Positions 1-5,847 are shown, counted from the stretch's first letter. The stretch is DNA of 5,938 nucleotides from Petrotoga sp. UBA5851 (GCA_002431635.1 DJGH01000050.1:1-5938), one strand, 5' to 3'. The notes: a model not told the origin generated them from the letters alone. Numbers and translations: made by a program.

Positions 1-48
1 CTAACTAAAGGGGTTCACTTCAGAAACTTTCATGCCTGTTTTCAATTT

Positions 49-813
49 TTAAAGGGCTTTTCTTTTGCGTAAACCGGTTACTATAATAAAAGCAATTATC
101 ATTCCTCCGACAAACTGCAGTATGTTCATAGGAAGAGCAAATATCGGAATAAGCCAATTGCCAAACATAATTCTTTCTGCAAAATAATAACCTGCAACCA
201 TCCACATGCCTGCCACAGTCATTCCTAGAAGGTGCGAAAATGTAACCATAGTGCTGTCTTTTCTGCGCAAGAAAAGCCAGAGCAAAAACATACATACAGG
301 TATTAAACTAATTCCGATGATTATACCTGTACTTACACCACCGGCGGTTGACTGCAATTCCTGGACAGTAGAAAGTTCAAGCTGTCCTGCAAGCTTTTGG
401 GCGTTTGTGCTGTCTGCCAGAACTGATTTTAATATAGTATTAAGAGTAACTCCAAAAGCAACCCATGCTCCCATGCTTAGCAAAGATATTATACCCTTGG
501 CTGTTTTTTTCTTCTTATACTCTGCTGCGACAAGAGCAACAATAATTCCCATAACCGATTTTATAATAAGTGTCGGAACTGCCCATCCGGCATATCCTCC
601 GACTATATCGGCAAGCATTGATCCCACTCCGCCTGCAAGAGCACCAACTTTCCAGCCGAAAAGTATGGAAGCAACGAATATCATAGAATCTCCCATATGA
701 ATATATCCCTGTGTAAAAGGAACAGGTACTTTAATGGAGAAAGTGGTTACAAAAACCAGAGCTACCATAAGTCCACTGTAAACAAGCGTTTTTATCCTTG
801 AGATAGCAATCAC
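49..813 (-). CDS. ECF transporter S component (COG4720/ECF-ribofla_trS-like), probable vitamin uptake
   Basis: Integral membrane protein of 254 residues, read as the substrate-binding S subunit of an energy-coupling factor transporter. It would work with a shared EcfA/A'/T module that is not in this window. The first helix (about residues 9-30, LVYSGLMVALVFVTTF), the loop with GYIHMGD at 36-42, the Gly/Ala-rich second helix (45-71) and the C-terminal stretch AGYYFAERI...ALPMNILQ (207-233) are the pattern I associate with this family. Some members are assigned to hydroxymethylpyrimidine or pyridoxine, but the substrate here cannot be read from sequence. Residues about 113-188 look like an extra segment with two added hydrophobic helices, so the protein is longer than the roughly 170-200 residues I expect. 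The start is taken as GTG at 813-811, directly after an in-frame TAA; an AAGG site sits almost on top of it, so the exact start is uncertain. It lies 118 bases after the unknown exported gene. Confidence 0.85.
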   Translation of the reverse strand: MIAISRIKTLVYSGLMVALVFVTTFSIKVPVPFTQGYIHMGDSMIFVASILFGWKVGALAGGVGSMLADIVGGYAGWAVPTLIIKSVMGIIVALVAAEYKKKKTAKGIISLLSMGAWVAFGVTLNTILKSVLADSTNAQKLAGQLELSTVQELQSTAGGVSTGIIIGISLIPVCMFLLWLFLRRKDSTMVTFSHLLGMTVAGMWMVAGYYFAERIMFGNWLIPIFALPMNILQFVGGMIIAFIIVTGLRKRKAL

Positions 814-837
814 CCCTTAATGTTTTATTCGGGATAA

Positions 838-843
838 ATTATA
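838..843 (-). promoter_or_regulatory. Possible -10 box for the ECF S component gene
   Basis: On the minus strand these bases read TATAAT. Transcription would begin near 831, giving a leader of about 18 bases before the GTG start. No good -35 match is found 16-18 bases upstream. The 118-base gap (814-931) also shows no convincing terminator for the gene before it, so readthrough is possible. No riboswitch fold was recognised in this gap. Confidence 0.35.
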
Positions 844-931
844 ATAAATCAACAGAAAAATCAGTAAGTCTCACCGGTAAATAAAAAGTAAATCATAAAA
901 AAGTATTCTTACAGTCCAATTTTATATGAAG

Positions 932-1891
932 TTAATCTTTTACAGGCAGCATTAAAATAAGTTTTTCAGCAGCAGTCTCTTCTTTAACAGCTTTAAGGTA
1001 GTATGCCATATCGGTAAAGTACTGTGTAAGATCTTCTTTATCCGCTGTTCGTAGATATACGGTATCAATGTTAAAAGCCATAATCAAAAGTGCAAGATCC
1101 GGATAACCACTGTTTGCAAGATCTTTAAGCTTATAGTACTCGGTAAACTTATACTGTCTGTTTTCGGAAAAGTACTCTCTGTAAGAGTCCAGTTTGTATC
1201 GTATATCAGGATTCATATAATTTTCAGCTCTGTTTATCCTGAATGAAAACATGGTGTTCTTAAACCAGAGTTCTTTGTCGATCTTTCCATAAAAGCTTTT
1301 CAGAGGTACTATTATATAGTTATTACCTTTCTCAGAGACAAGCCTGAAAATCAGACTTTCAAAGTCTGATTTTAAAATCTTTTTAGTTGTATTATAGCTG
1401 AAAAGATTAAAGATATCAAGTTTACTGAAAAAAGAATTTTCGTTCCCAACATCAAAGGAGCAAGAAATCAGCAGTGTCTTTAATCTGTTTTTATCAAGAC
1501 CGTCTATCATATACAGAGAATTGTTTATCTGTGTAAGTGATGACTTGGGAGCAAAATACTGCAGTTCGGTAATTGCTGATTCTATAATTTTAGGATCTAT
1601 TTTTATATCAAGGCTGTATGTTTCCAGCAGATACCTTTCGTTAAAATTCTCATCCAGACTGAGATATTTATCTATCCAAGACCAGTTTCCGCTGTAAAGC
1701 GACTGACTAAGTCTATCTTTAAAGTATCTTTCCTTATTGAGAGTTTCTGAAAGATCATATCCCGAGTTTTTATATTTGCTTATCAATAGGGTCTTAAGTT
1801 CATTCCTGTATAGAAACAGATCGCTTCTCAAGGCCGAAAGCGTCAGTATTGAAAGTATCAGCATCAATGATATCAAAACCTTTTTTCTCAT
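932..1891 (-). CDS. Exported or membrane-anchored protein of unknown function
   Basis: Protein of 319 residues that I do not recognise. The N-terminus has a basic end (MRKK) followed by an unbroken hydrophobic stretch (VLISLMLILSILTLSAL, about residues 5-21), so it is either secreted by Sec or held by one N-terminal helix. There is no lipobox cysteine. The rest is hydrophilic, rich in Lys, Tyr, Asn, Asp and Ser, and probably folds outside the cytoplasm; no catalytic or binding motif stands out. The ATG start is well supported: GGGAGG at 1899-1904 precedes it by 7 bases and directly follows the stop codon of the upstream gene, leaving only 13 bases between the two. The pair is therefore probably co-transcribed and translationally close. 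A perfect 27-base palindrome lies inside the reading frame at 1347-1373 without interrupting it. Confidence 0.8.
   Translation of the reverse strand: MRKKVLISLMLILSILTLSALRSDLFLYRNELKTLLISKYKNSGYDLSETLNKERYFKDRLSQSLYSGNWSWIDKYLSLDENFNERYLLETYSLDIKIDPKIIESAITELQYFAPKSSLTQINNSLYMIDGLDKNRLKTLLISCSFDVGNENSFFSKLDIFNLFSYNTTKKILKSDFESLIFRLVSEKGNNYIIVPLKSFYGKIDKELWFKNTMFSFRINRAENYMNPDIRYKLDSYREYFSENRQYKFTEYYKLKDLANSGYPDLALLIMAFNIDTVYLRTADKEDLTQYFTDMAYYLKAVKEETAAEKLILMLPVKD
1347..1373. repeat. Perfect 13+1+13 inverted repeat inside a gene
   Basis: The left arm AAAATCAGACTTT (1347-1359) and the right arm AAAGTCTGATTTT (1361-1373) are exact reverse complements around a single central base at 1360. The right arm runs directly into a further AAAATC at 1374-1379, so GATTTTAAAATC (1368-1379) is itself a palindrome. 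On the minus strand the repeat codes for residues KSDFESLIF of the unknown exported protein. As RNA it could fold into a hairpin with a loop of about seven bases. The function is unknown; see the findings. Confidence 0.8.
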
Positions 1892-1904
1892 TCAACTGCC
1901 TCCC

Positions 1905-2828
1905 TTACTCTTCTTCTATTTTTCCAAACATATTAAGAAGCCTTAAACTGTTGAAAGTCTGAAAACCTTTCCATATTTCTTTAGCCTTGTGCCATGTTTC
2001 ATTACCGTTTCCCCATGACCATTCCGGCTCCCAGCATCCATCCGGTTTCTGTCTAGAAATGATATAATCGAGATTTTTATCTATTGAATCCTTAAGAACG
2101 TAAACAAGTTCAGATTCTTTATCAGTAACGAACATCAATGGTTGTGTTTCATATTTATCCCATTTTTCAGGACTTATGATAGTATCCTTTCCTATAAAAT
2201 AAAAGTACTTGTCTGAAATAAGATCTTTCATTTTTTTGGGAGAGAGGTCATAAAACTTTGAATACTCTATAAGATCATATCTGTTGAGTTCATGGATACT
2301 GTTTATAAAACCGATTGCTCTTTCGTTTATCATCTTGAGAAAATCGTAAGGCACTATCTCTTTGTACAGATTCATATATCCTGCAATAGAAGGATTAGGG
2401 ATACCCCAGCCACTTAAGAGACCGGCTTCACAGTTCTTTTTTGAAAAATTGTACTCCCACCACGGAGCATGAGGAAAATCATTAACTCTGCTTCCGGTTG
2501 CCCTCCACTTTCCTTCTTCATAATTAAAACTATCAATGAGATAGTATATGGCGTCGACAACCAAACCCTGTGATATATCAGCATCAGCAATATAAAGATA
2601 TTCAAGAGCCTTTGCAGTGGCAGCAGGAGAAGAGTCTGTAAGCCAAAAATCCGGTTCGATTCCTTTTCCAAATCCGCCATCGGGATTTTGAAATTTTTCC
2701 AGTTCAGAGAAAACATCAAGTTTTGAGCCTTTTTCAAAAATATATCTAAAAATTGCCTTGTCAATCTCACGGGCATTTTTATATATAAAATCCCTTGCAT
2801 CGCAAAAACGTTTCTGCGAAAGCTGCAC
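1905..2828 (-). CDS. Alpha/alpha-toroid protein, prenyltransferase/squalene-cyclase-like
   Basis: Protein of 307 residues without signal peptide or membrane helix, so probably cytosolic. It resembles bacterial proteins annotated as prenyltransferase/squalene-oxidase repeat proteins. The evidence is the two QW-like elements: FQNPDGGFGKGIEPDFW near residues 46-62 and RQKPDGCWEPEWSWGNG near 259-275, both with the Q/N-x-P-D-G-x-aromatic core that caps toroid helices. The protein is about half the size of a squalene-hopene cyclase, and I see no DxDD catalytic motif, so terpene cyclase activity should not be assumed; a sugar- or lipid-related or purely structural role is equally open. The start is GTG at 2828-2826, preceded five bases upstream by a GGGGGAG ribosome-binding site. 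The ATG two bases upstream lies in another frame that gives an implausible shadow protein. It is the first gene of its unit and is followed after 13 bases by the exported unknown protein. Confidence 0.75.
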   Translation of the reverse strand: MQLSQKRFCDARDFIYKNAREIDKAIFRYIFEKGSKLDVFSELEKFQNPDGGFGKGIEPDFWLTDSSPAATAKALEYLYIADADISQGLVVDAIYYLIDSFNYEEGKWRATGSRVNDFPHAPWWEYNFSKKNCEAGLLSGWGIPNPSIAGYMNLYKEIVPYDFLKMINERAIGFINSIHELNRYDLIEYSKFYDLSPKKMKDLISDKYFYFIGKDTIISPEKWDKYETQPLMFVTDKESELVYVLKDSIDKNLDYIISRQKPDGCWEPEWSWGNGNETWHKAKEIWKGFQTFNSLRLLNMFGKIEEE

Positions 2829-2862
2829 ACATACTCCCCCTTTTGATGTTCTCGTTTATAAA

Positions 2863-2868
2863 ATTATA
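2863..2868 (-). promoter_or_regulatory. Possible -10 box for the toroid-protein gene
   Basis: TATAAT on the minus strand, 34 bases before the GTG start, which would leave a leader of roughly 28 bases containing the GGGGGAG site. The region 16-18 bases upstream offers only a weak -35 (GTGATG or TGATGA). It is placed sensibly because this gene follows a strong terminator and must have its own promoter. Confidence 0.4.
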
Positions 2869-3035
2869 CATCATAAAGGAACATATCATCACTATCCTGT
2901 ACAATTAGCAAAGAAGAAAAATGGTATGTTGCCAAATGTATACAAAATAGTGTTGCTTCACAAGGAAAAACAGTTGTGTAGGTATCAAACTTCAGGAAGC
3001 ATAAAAGGCTTTAATCATATTTTTGAACAAAAATA
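2869..3035. other. Intergenic stretch; possible short plus-strand transcript or 36-codon ORF
   Basis: No recognisable gene lies between the start of the toroid gene and the tRNA terminator. On the plus strand an open frame runs from ATG 2926 to a TAA at 3034-3036, giving 36 codons. Its peptide starts MLPNVYKIVLLHKEKQ and ends NHIFEQK, and it has only a weak AAGAAG site upstream. The TAA overlaps the first base of the terminator hairpin. A modest plus-strand promoter (TTGATG at 2843, 16-base spacer, TATACA at 2865) could feed it. The peptide matches no family I recognise, so it may be chance, a gene remnant or part of a small RNA. Confidence 0.25.
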
Positions 3036-3068
3036 AAAATGTCGGTACGTTGACCGTACCGACATTTT
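3029..3068 (-). terminator. Intrinsic terminator after tRNA-Cys, possibly bidirectional
   Basis: A perfect 14-bp stem (3036-3049 with 3055-3068; arm AAAATGTCGGTACG) closes a five-base loop. On the minus strand the stem is followed by TTTTTATTTTTG including its own T end, so it would stop transcripts coming from tRNA-Cys and trigger factor. It begins 24 bases after the encoded CCA end. Read on the plus strand the stem is followed by TTTTACTTTG, so it may also act in that direction, though more weakly. Confidence 0.9.
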
Positions 3069-3091
3069 ACTTTGTTAGAGATTCATAACGC

Positions 3092-3167
3092 TGGAGGCAA
3101 CGAAGGGATTTGAACCCTTGAGTAGCGATTTTGCAGACCGCCGCCTTAACCACTTGGCTACGTTGCC
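3092..3167 (-). tRNA. tRNA-Cys (anticodon GCA) with encoded CCA
   Basis: The minus strand folds as a complete cloverleaf. The acceptor stem is GGCAACG (3167-3161) with CGTTGCC (3102-3096). The D arm is GCCAAGTGGTTAAGGC, and the anticodon stem is GCGGT/ATCGC around loop CTGCAAA. The variable loop is five bases, and the T arm is AAGGG-TTCAAAT-CCCTT. The anticodon GCA (3134-3132) reads the cysteine codons UGC and UGU, and the discriminator base is U73, the expected identity element for cysteinyl-tRNA synthetase. The 3' CCA (3094-3092) is encoded in the DNA. The gene has its own promoter just upstream and a strong terminator just downstream, but it may also be read through from tig. Confidence 0.97.
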
Positions 3168-3182
3168 TCGGATACCTCAATT

Positions 3183-3211
3183 ATTATATCATAAATACTT
3201 CAGAAAATCAA
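3183..3211 (-). promoter_or_regulatory. Promoter for tRNA-Cys (TTGATT-17-TATAAT, extended -10)
   Basis: The minus strand shows -35 TTGATT (3211-3206), a 17-base spacer and -10 TATAAT (3188-3183) preceded by TGA, an extended -10. Transcription would start near 3176, about nine bases before the mature tRNA 5' end. The promoter fits in the 52 bases between the trigger factor stop codon and the tRNA. Confidence 0.8.
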
Positions 3212-3219
3212 TACCAAAG

Positions 3220-4509
3220 TTATTCGTGGTTATGCTCATGATCATGTTCGTGGTCATGATCTTTATCTATTTCAACTATTTTTACTTCTGAAGAAATCTC
3301 ATAAGCGACTTTACCTCTGAGAACTTCCCACACGATTTCATTCATAAGCTTCTGATTGGAATAAACCATTTCTTTCGCTCTTTCCGGCTGCATATACCAT
3401 ACATTCTGGGCAAGAGAAGTGATTGCACTATCGATATCTTCTTTTTCAGCTTTGATTTCCTTCTGCTTTACTATGCTGTCAACAACTGCAAGTTCTTTTA
3501 TCCATTTTACAGAGGACTTTTTAACTTCTTCAAGCATTTTGGTCTCATCATTTTCATGTTTTCCGAGTTCTTCTTCGTACTTGTTCTCTTTTTTAAGACT
3601 ATCAATGTATCTCTGGGCATAAAAATCTATTGTTTCATCTGAAAGTTCTACTTCAACGTAGTTAGCAAGTTCGCCTACTATATAATTTTTTATGTAGTCG
3701 TTCTTCCAGTTTTCATACGCCTGTGATCCTTCATCGGTAAGCTTTTCTTTTAGTTCGACAAGAGATTTTACATCTGCACCTATTCCCTGAACGAAATCGT
3801 CCGAAATCTCAGGGATAGTTCTCTTGAATACTTCCAGTATATTTATAGTATAGGTGTAGCTCTTTTCTTCAAATTTTCTTTCAAAAGTAACCGTTTCACC
3901 TGCTTTTTTGCCAACTATCTCTTTTACCTGCGGTCTTTCGTCTTCTTTATAAAGAACGTATTCACTTTCTTTTTTATCAGTTATGACTTTTCCTTCAGCA
4001 TTTATTACAGAGTAGGTTGTTCTGACAAAATCTTCAAGTTCTGCAGGACCATCTTTCGGATCAAGAATTGCATTCTGATCCAATAGTTGATTAAGTCTGT
4101 CCTCAACATATTTTTCCACAACCTGTACTTTTTTAACGACCTCTACCTGCATGTCTGAAAAATTGGTCGAAAGTATTTTTGGATAAGCATGTATTTTGAT
4201 CTCTATCTCTATTACACCTTCATTTTGTGAAGAAGCCTCTATCATAGGATCAAAAAGGTTTTTTTCTTCTTTTTCAATATCAGTCATAGCAAGATCAACA
4301 AGATAGTCTTTTATCCAAGAATCAAACGATTCACTCATTCTTGCTTTTATAAGTGCCTTGGGTGCCTTTCCCTTTCTAAATCCCTCAAAAGAGTAGTGCT
4401 GGTTAACCTCGGCTACGATTTCATTTTCTGCTTTTAAGACTTCCTCCTGTGGGAATCTTATTAAGTATCTCTTTATGTTCATTTCCTGCGCTAAAAGCTG
4501 CTTTTCCAT
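3220..4509 (-). CDS. tig: Trigger factor, ribosome-associated chaperone
   Basis: Chaperone of 429 residues that sits at the ribosome exit tunnel and shields nascent chains. Residues 1 to about 115 form the ribosome-binding domain, with the signature GFRKGKAPK at 43-51. Residues about 155-236 correspond to the FKBP-type PPIase domain, and the flanking helical arms (about 116-154 and 237-410) form the substrate-binding body. The PPIase part is about a dozen residues shorter than the E. coli one and lacks its IPGFE-type active-site segment, with RPQVKEIVGKKAGE in that place; prolyl isomerase activity is therefore doubtful. The phrase pattern resembles Thermotoga maritima trigger factor. The C-terminus (417-429) alternates His with Asp, Glu or Asn six times, a likely metal-binding tail. 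The ATG start follows GGAGGT with a six-base spacer. No clpP or clpX follows; tRNA-Cys is next. Confidence 0.95.
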   Translation of the reverse strand: MEKQLLAQEMNIKRYLIRFPQEEVLKAENEIVAEVNQHYSFEGFRKGKAPKALIKARMSESFDSWIKDYLVDLAMTDIEKEEKNLFDPMIEASSQNEGVIEIEIKIHAYPKILSTNFSDMQVEVVKKVQVVEKYVEDRLNQLLDQNAILDPKDGPAELEDFVRTTYSVINAEGKVITDKKESEYVLYKEDERPQVKEIVGKKAGETVTFERKFEEKSYTYTINILEVFKRTIPEISDDFVQGIGADVKSLVELKEKLTDEGSQAYENWKNDYIKNYIVGELANYVEVELSDETIDFYAQRYIDSLKKENKYEEELGKHENDETKMLEEVKKSSVKWIKELAVVDSIVKQKEIKAEKEDIDSAITSLAQNVWYMQPERAKEMVYSNQKLMNEIVWEVLRGKVAYEISSEVKIVEIDKDHDHEHDHEHNHE

Positions 4510-4554
4510 CTTTTTACCTCCATTTTCTATACTTCTTAATATTTATGCTTATAA

Positions 4555-4560
4555 ATTATA
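4555..4560 (-). promoter_or_regulatory. Probable -10 box of the tig promoter
   Basis: TATAAT on the minus strand, with a predicted start near 4548 and a leader of about 38 bases before the tig ATG. The -35 region at the right distance (ACATAA) is poor. A TTGACT element lies further upstream but too far from this box. The 97-base gap holds a run of eight T after the phosphoesterase gene but no stem, so readthrough from that gene into tig is plausible. Confidence 0.45.
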
Positions 4561-4606
4561 CATTGTTTATACATTAATTATGTTAAAAAAAAGTCAAAAA
4601 TACGTT

Positions 4607-5092
4607 CTAATTCTGAATAAACTTATGTAAAACATATTTATTCGAAGCAGGCTCCAAAAGCACACAACTGGCAGTACCTCTGACCCACCCGCAGGCTTCA
4701 CCCGGATTTATAACAAGGGTTTTCCCATGTTGCCTGAAAACGACCTCATGTGTATGACCAAAAAAAACATAGTCATAAAGTCCTGAGCTTTCGGCGGGCA
4801 TAAGAGAGTATGGCTCATGCATCATAAAGATTTTCTTGCCCTGGTGTTCCAGAGAGATTGGTCCATAGGTTATCTTTCCGTCAGATTTTTTTGAAAGCAC
4901 TACTTTTTCCCCATCATTATTGCCAAAAACACCAAAAAAGTCTACTCCGGGAATAAGGAAATTTTTAAGAACAAAAGGAGCTACAAAATCACCACAATGG
5001 AAAATACTGTCAACTTTGTACTTTTCGACAACATAAGGTACTTCCTCAACCACTTTCATATTATCGTGAGTATCGGATATTATCATCCACAT
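4607..5092 (-). CDS. YfcE/MJ0936-family metallophosphoesterase
   Basis: Cytosolic two-metal phosphodiesterase of 161 residues from the chosen start, normal for this short calcineurin-like family. The full set of metal and catalytic motifs is visible: D7-x-H9 (SDTHDN), G34-D35 (HCGDF), GNND at 57-60, H92 (MHEPY) and GHTH at 112-115. Members hydrolyse phosphodiesters such as model substrates and sometimes cyclic nucleotides; the natural substrate here is unknown. The frame is open to an ATG at 5137, inside thiN, but the ATG at 5092 is preferred: AGGAG lies seven bases before it, overlapping the thiN stop, and translation then begins MWMIISDTHDN, as expected for the family. ATG 5098 is too close to that site. 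The gene follows thiN by 11 bases, so the two are very probably one operon; a functional link to thiamine is not established. Confidence 0.9.
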   Translation of the reverse strand: MWMIISDTHDNMKVVEEVPYVVEKYKVDSIFHCGDFVAPFVLKNFLIPGVDFFGVFGNNDGEKVVLSKKSDGKITYGPISLEHQGKKIFMMHEPYSLMPAESSGLYDYVFFGHTHEVVFRQHGKTLVINPGEACGWVRGTASCVLLEPASNKYVLHKFIQN

Positions 5093-5099
5093 ATTCATT

Positions 5100-5104
5100 C
5101 TCCT
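5100..5104 (-). promoter_or_regulatory. Ribosome-binding site that sets the phosphoesterase start
   Basis: AGGAG on the minus strand, sharing a base with the TGA stop of thiN (5106-5104). It stands seven bases before ATG 5092 and only one base before ATG 5098, which favours the shorter protein starting MWMIISD. The layout suggests translational coupling with thiN. Confidence 0.75.
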
Positions 5105-5751
5105 CAGACTTTTTTTCCAATCCATCTTATATAGCATACAATGCCTTCACTTAAAGAAATTTCAACCTTCTCTCCGGCTGCCTGATTGCTCACCCCAAGA
5201 GTATCCCAAGGGTTAAGATGCTTATTGGTAAGCTCATACTTATATCCCAGCAGATTCAGGCCATTAACTTGTCCGCCTAAAGGCAGAACTGTCCATGTTT
5301 CATCTTTTAGGGCATTGAAAACCTTCCTCTTTTTTACAGTTCCTATATTAATATATTCCTCGCTTATTTCACTGTCAAGATCGTTGTATGCTGCAAGAAG
5401 ATATATTCCAGCCATTGACTGATCTATGCGTGAACCCAGTACGCCGGAAAGTACAGCTTTATTCTCCTGCAGACCTCTTGCCATGATAAGGGCAAGCTCT
5501 GTATCCAGCTCGTTTTTCTCAGGAGGGAACTTGAGTACCTTTACTCCCATACTTTTTGCCCACTCAACATCTTTTTCTTCTGCCGAGTCCATATCTCCTA
5601 TAAGATATGAAGGAGCCATATTAAACCTGCGGAAAAGTTTTATTCCGCTGTCACAGGCTATTGTAACCGAAGCGCTTTTGATCATGTTTATATAAAACTC
5701 ATCACTGCTCAGGAGGCTTCCGCCAGAAACAATATATACGATATTAATCAC
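5104..5751 (-). CDS. thiN: Thiamine pyrophosphokinase
   Basis: Transfers pyrophosphate from ATP to thiamine to make thiamine diphosphate, in the cytosol. With the GTG start at 5751 the protein has 215 residues, normal for bacterial ThiN. The N-terminal catalytic domain shows INIVYIVSGG (2-11), ACDSG (32-36), the metal-binding GDMDS (52-56) and EKNELDTELAL (78-88). The linker GSRIDQ is at 106-111. The C-terminal thiamine-binding domain ends with TLGVSN (184-189) and EISLSEGIV (197-205). Two motifs depart from the usual forms: KNELD instead of KDxTD, and GSRIDQ instead of GGRxDH. The frame extends to ATG 5781, but a near-consensus promoter lies at 5767-5795, inside that extension, and no ribosome site precedes 5781; the later start is therefore chosen, with GAAAGG (5760-5755) as a close site. 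It heads an operon with the phosphoesterase. Confidence 0.88.
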   Translation of the reverse strand: MINIVYIVSGGSLLSSDEFYINMIKSASVTIACDSGIKLFRRFNMAPSYLIGDMDSAEEKDVEWAKSMGVKVLKFPPEKNELDTELALIMARGLQENKAVLSGVLGSRIDQSMAGIYLLAAYNDLDSEISEEYINIGTVKKRKVFNALKDETWTVLPLGGQVNGLNLLGYKYELTNKHLNPWDTLGVSNQAAGEKVEISLSEGIVCYIRWIGKKV

Positions 5752-5766
5752 CGGCCTTTCAATGAT

Positions 5767-5795
5767 ATTATACAGCATCATCTTAAAACTGGCAA
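5767..5795 (-). promoter_or_regulatory. Strong promoter of the thiN operon (TTGCCA-17-TATAAT)
   Basis: On the minus strand -35 TTGCCA (5795-5790) and -10 TATAAT (5772-5767) are separated by exactly 17 bases, one mismatch from the sigma-A consensus. Transcription would begin near 5760, leaving a leader of only about nine bases before GTG 5751. The -10 box covers codons that would encode YN in the longer reading frame. Confidence 0.75.
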
Positions 5796-5818
5796 GATAT
5801 ATATAATTGTAAAAATTT

Positions 5819-5847
5819 TTGATTTATTATTATTATTTTGTTATAAT
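5819..5847 (+). promoter_or_regulatory. Promoter of the divergent right-edge gene (TTGATT-17-TATAAT, extended -10)
   Basis: Plus-strand -35 TTGATT (5819-5824), a 17-base spacer and -10 TATAAT (5842-5847) preceded by TGT, an extended -10. The start point would be near 5854, with a leader of about 25 bases that contains the AGGAGG site. It is arranged back to back with the thiN promoter; the two -35 boxes are 23 bases apart. Confidence 0.8.

Noticed and set aside
1..33. Eleven-codon minus-strand frame MKVSEVNPFS ending in TAG at the window edge, just after the S-component stop.
   Set aside because: Too short, with no properly spaced ribosome site; it may be chance. Nothing else is seen in bases 1-48.
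206..700. Long plus-strand open frame opposite the ECF S component.
   Set aside because: It lies entirely antisense to a well-supported membrane protein and its Pro/Thr/Ser/Ile-rich product matches nothing recognisable.
902..917. Possible terminator after the exported unknown gene.
   Set aside because: Only a three-pair GTA/TAC stem can form before the T run, too weak to call.
1659..1666. CTGAGA-like string reminiscent of a TPP riboswitch core.
   Set aside because: It is inside a coding sequence on the opposite strand, with none of the remaining conserved helices nearby; the thiN leader is also too short for a riboswitch.
2414..2830. Minus-strand frame starting at an ATG two bases upstream of the toroid-gene GTG.
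   Set aside because: It shares the ribosome site but is a shifted frame of the toroid gene; the GTG frame carries the QW-like motifs and runs full length.
4592..4606. T-run after the phosphoesterase gene as a terminator.
   Set aside because: Eight T on the minus strand, but no stem-forming sequence precedes them.
5093..5137. Longer phosphoesterase start at ATG 5137 (MLYKMDWKKS).
   Set aside because: It would overlap thiN by 34 bases and has no ribosome site, while AGGAG fits ATG 5092 and the family N-terminus.
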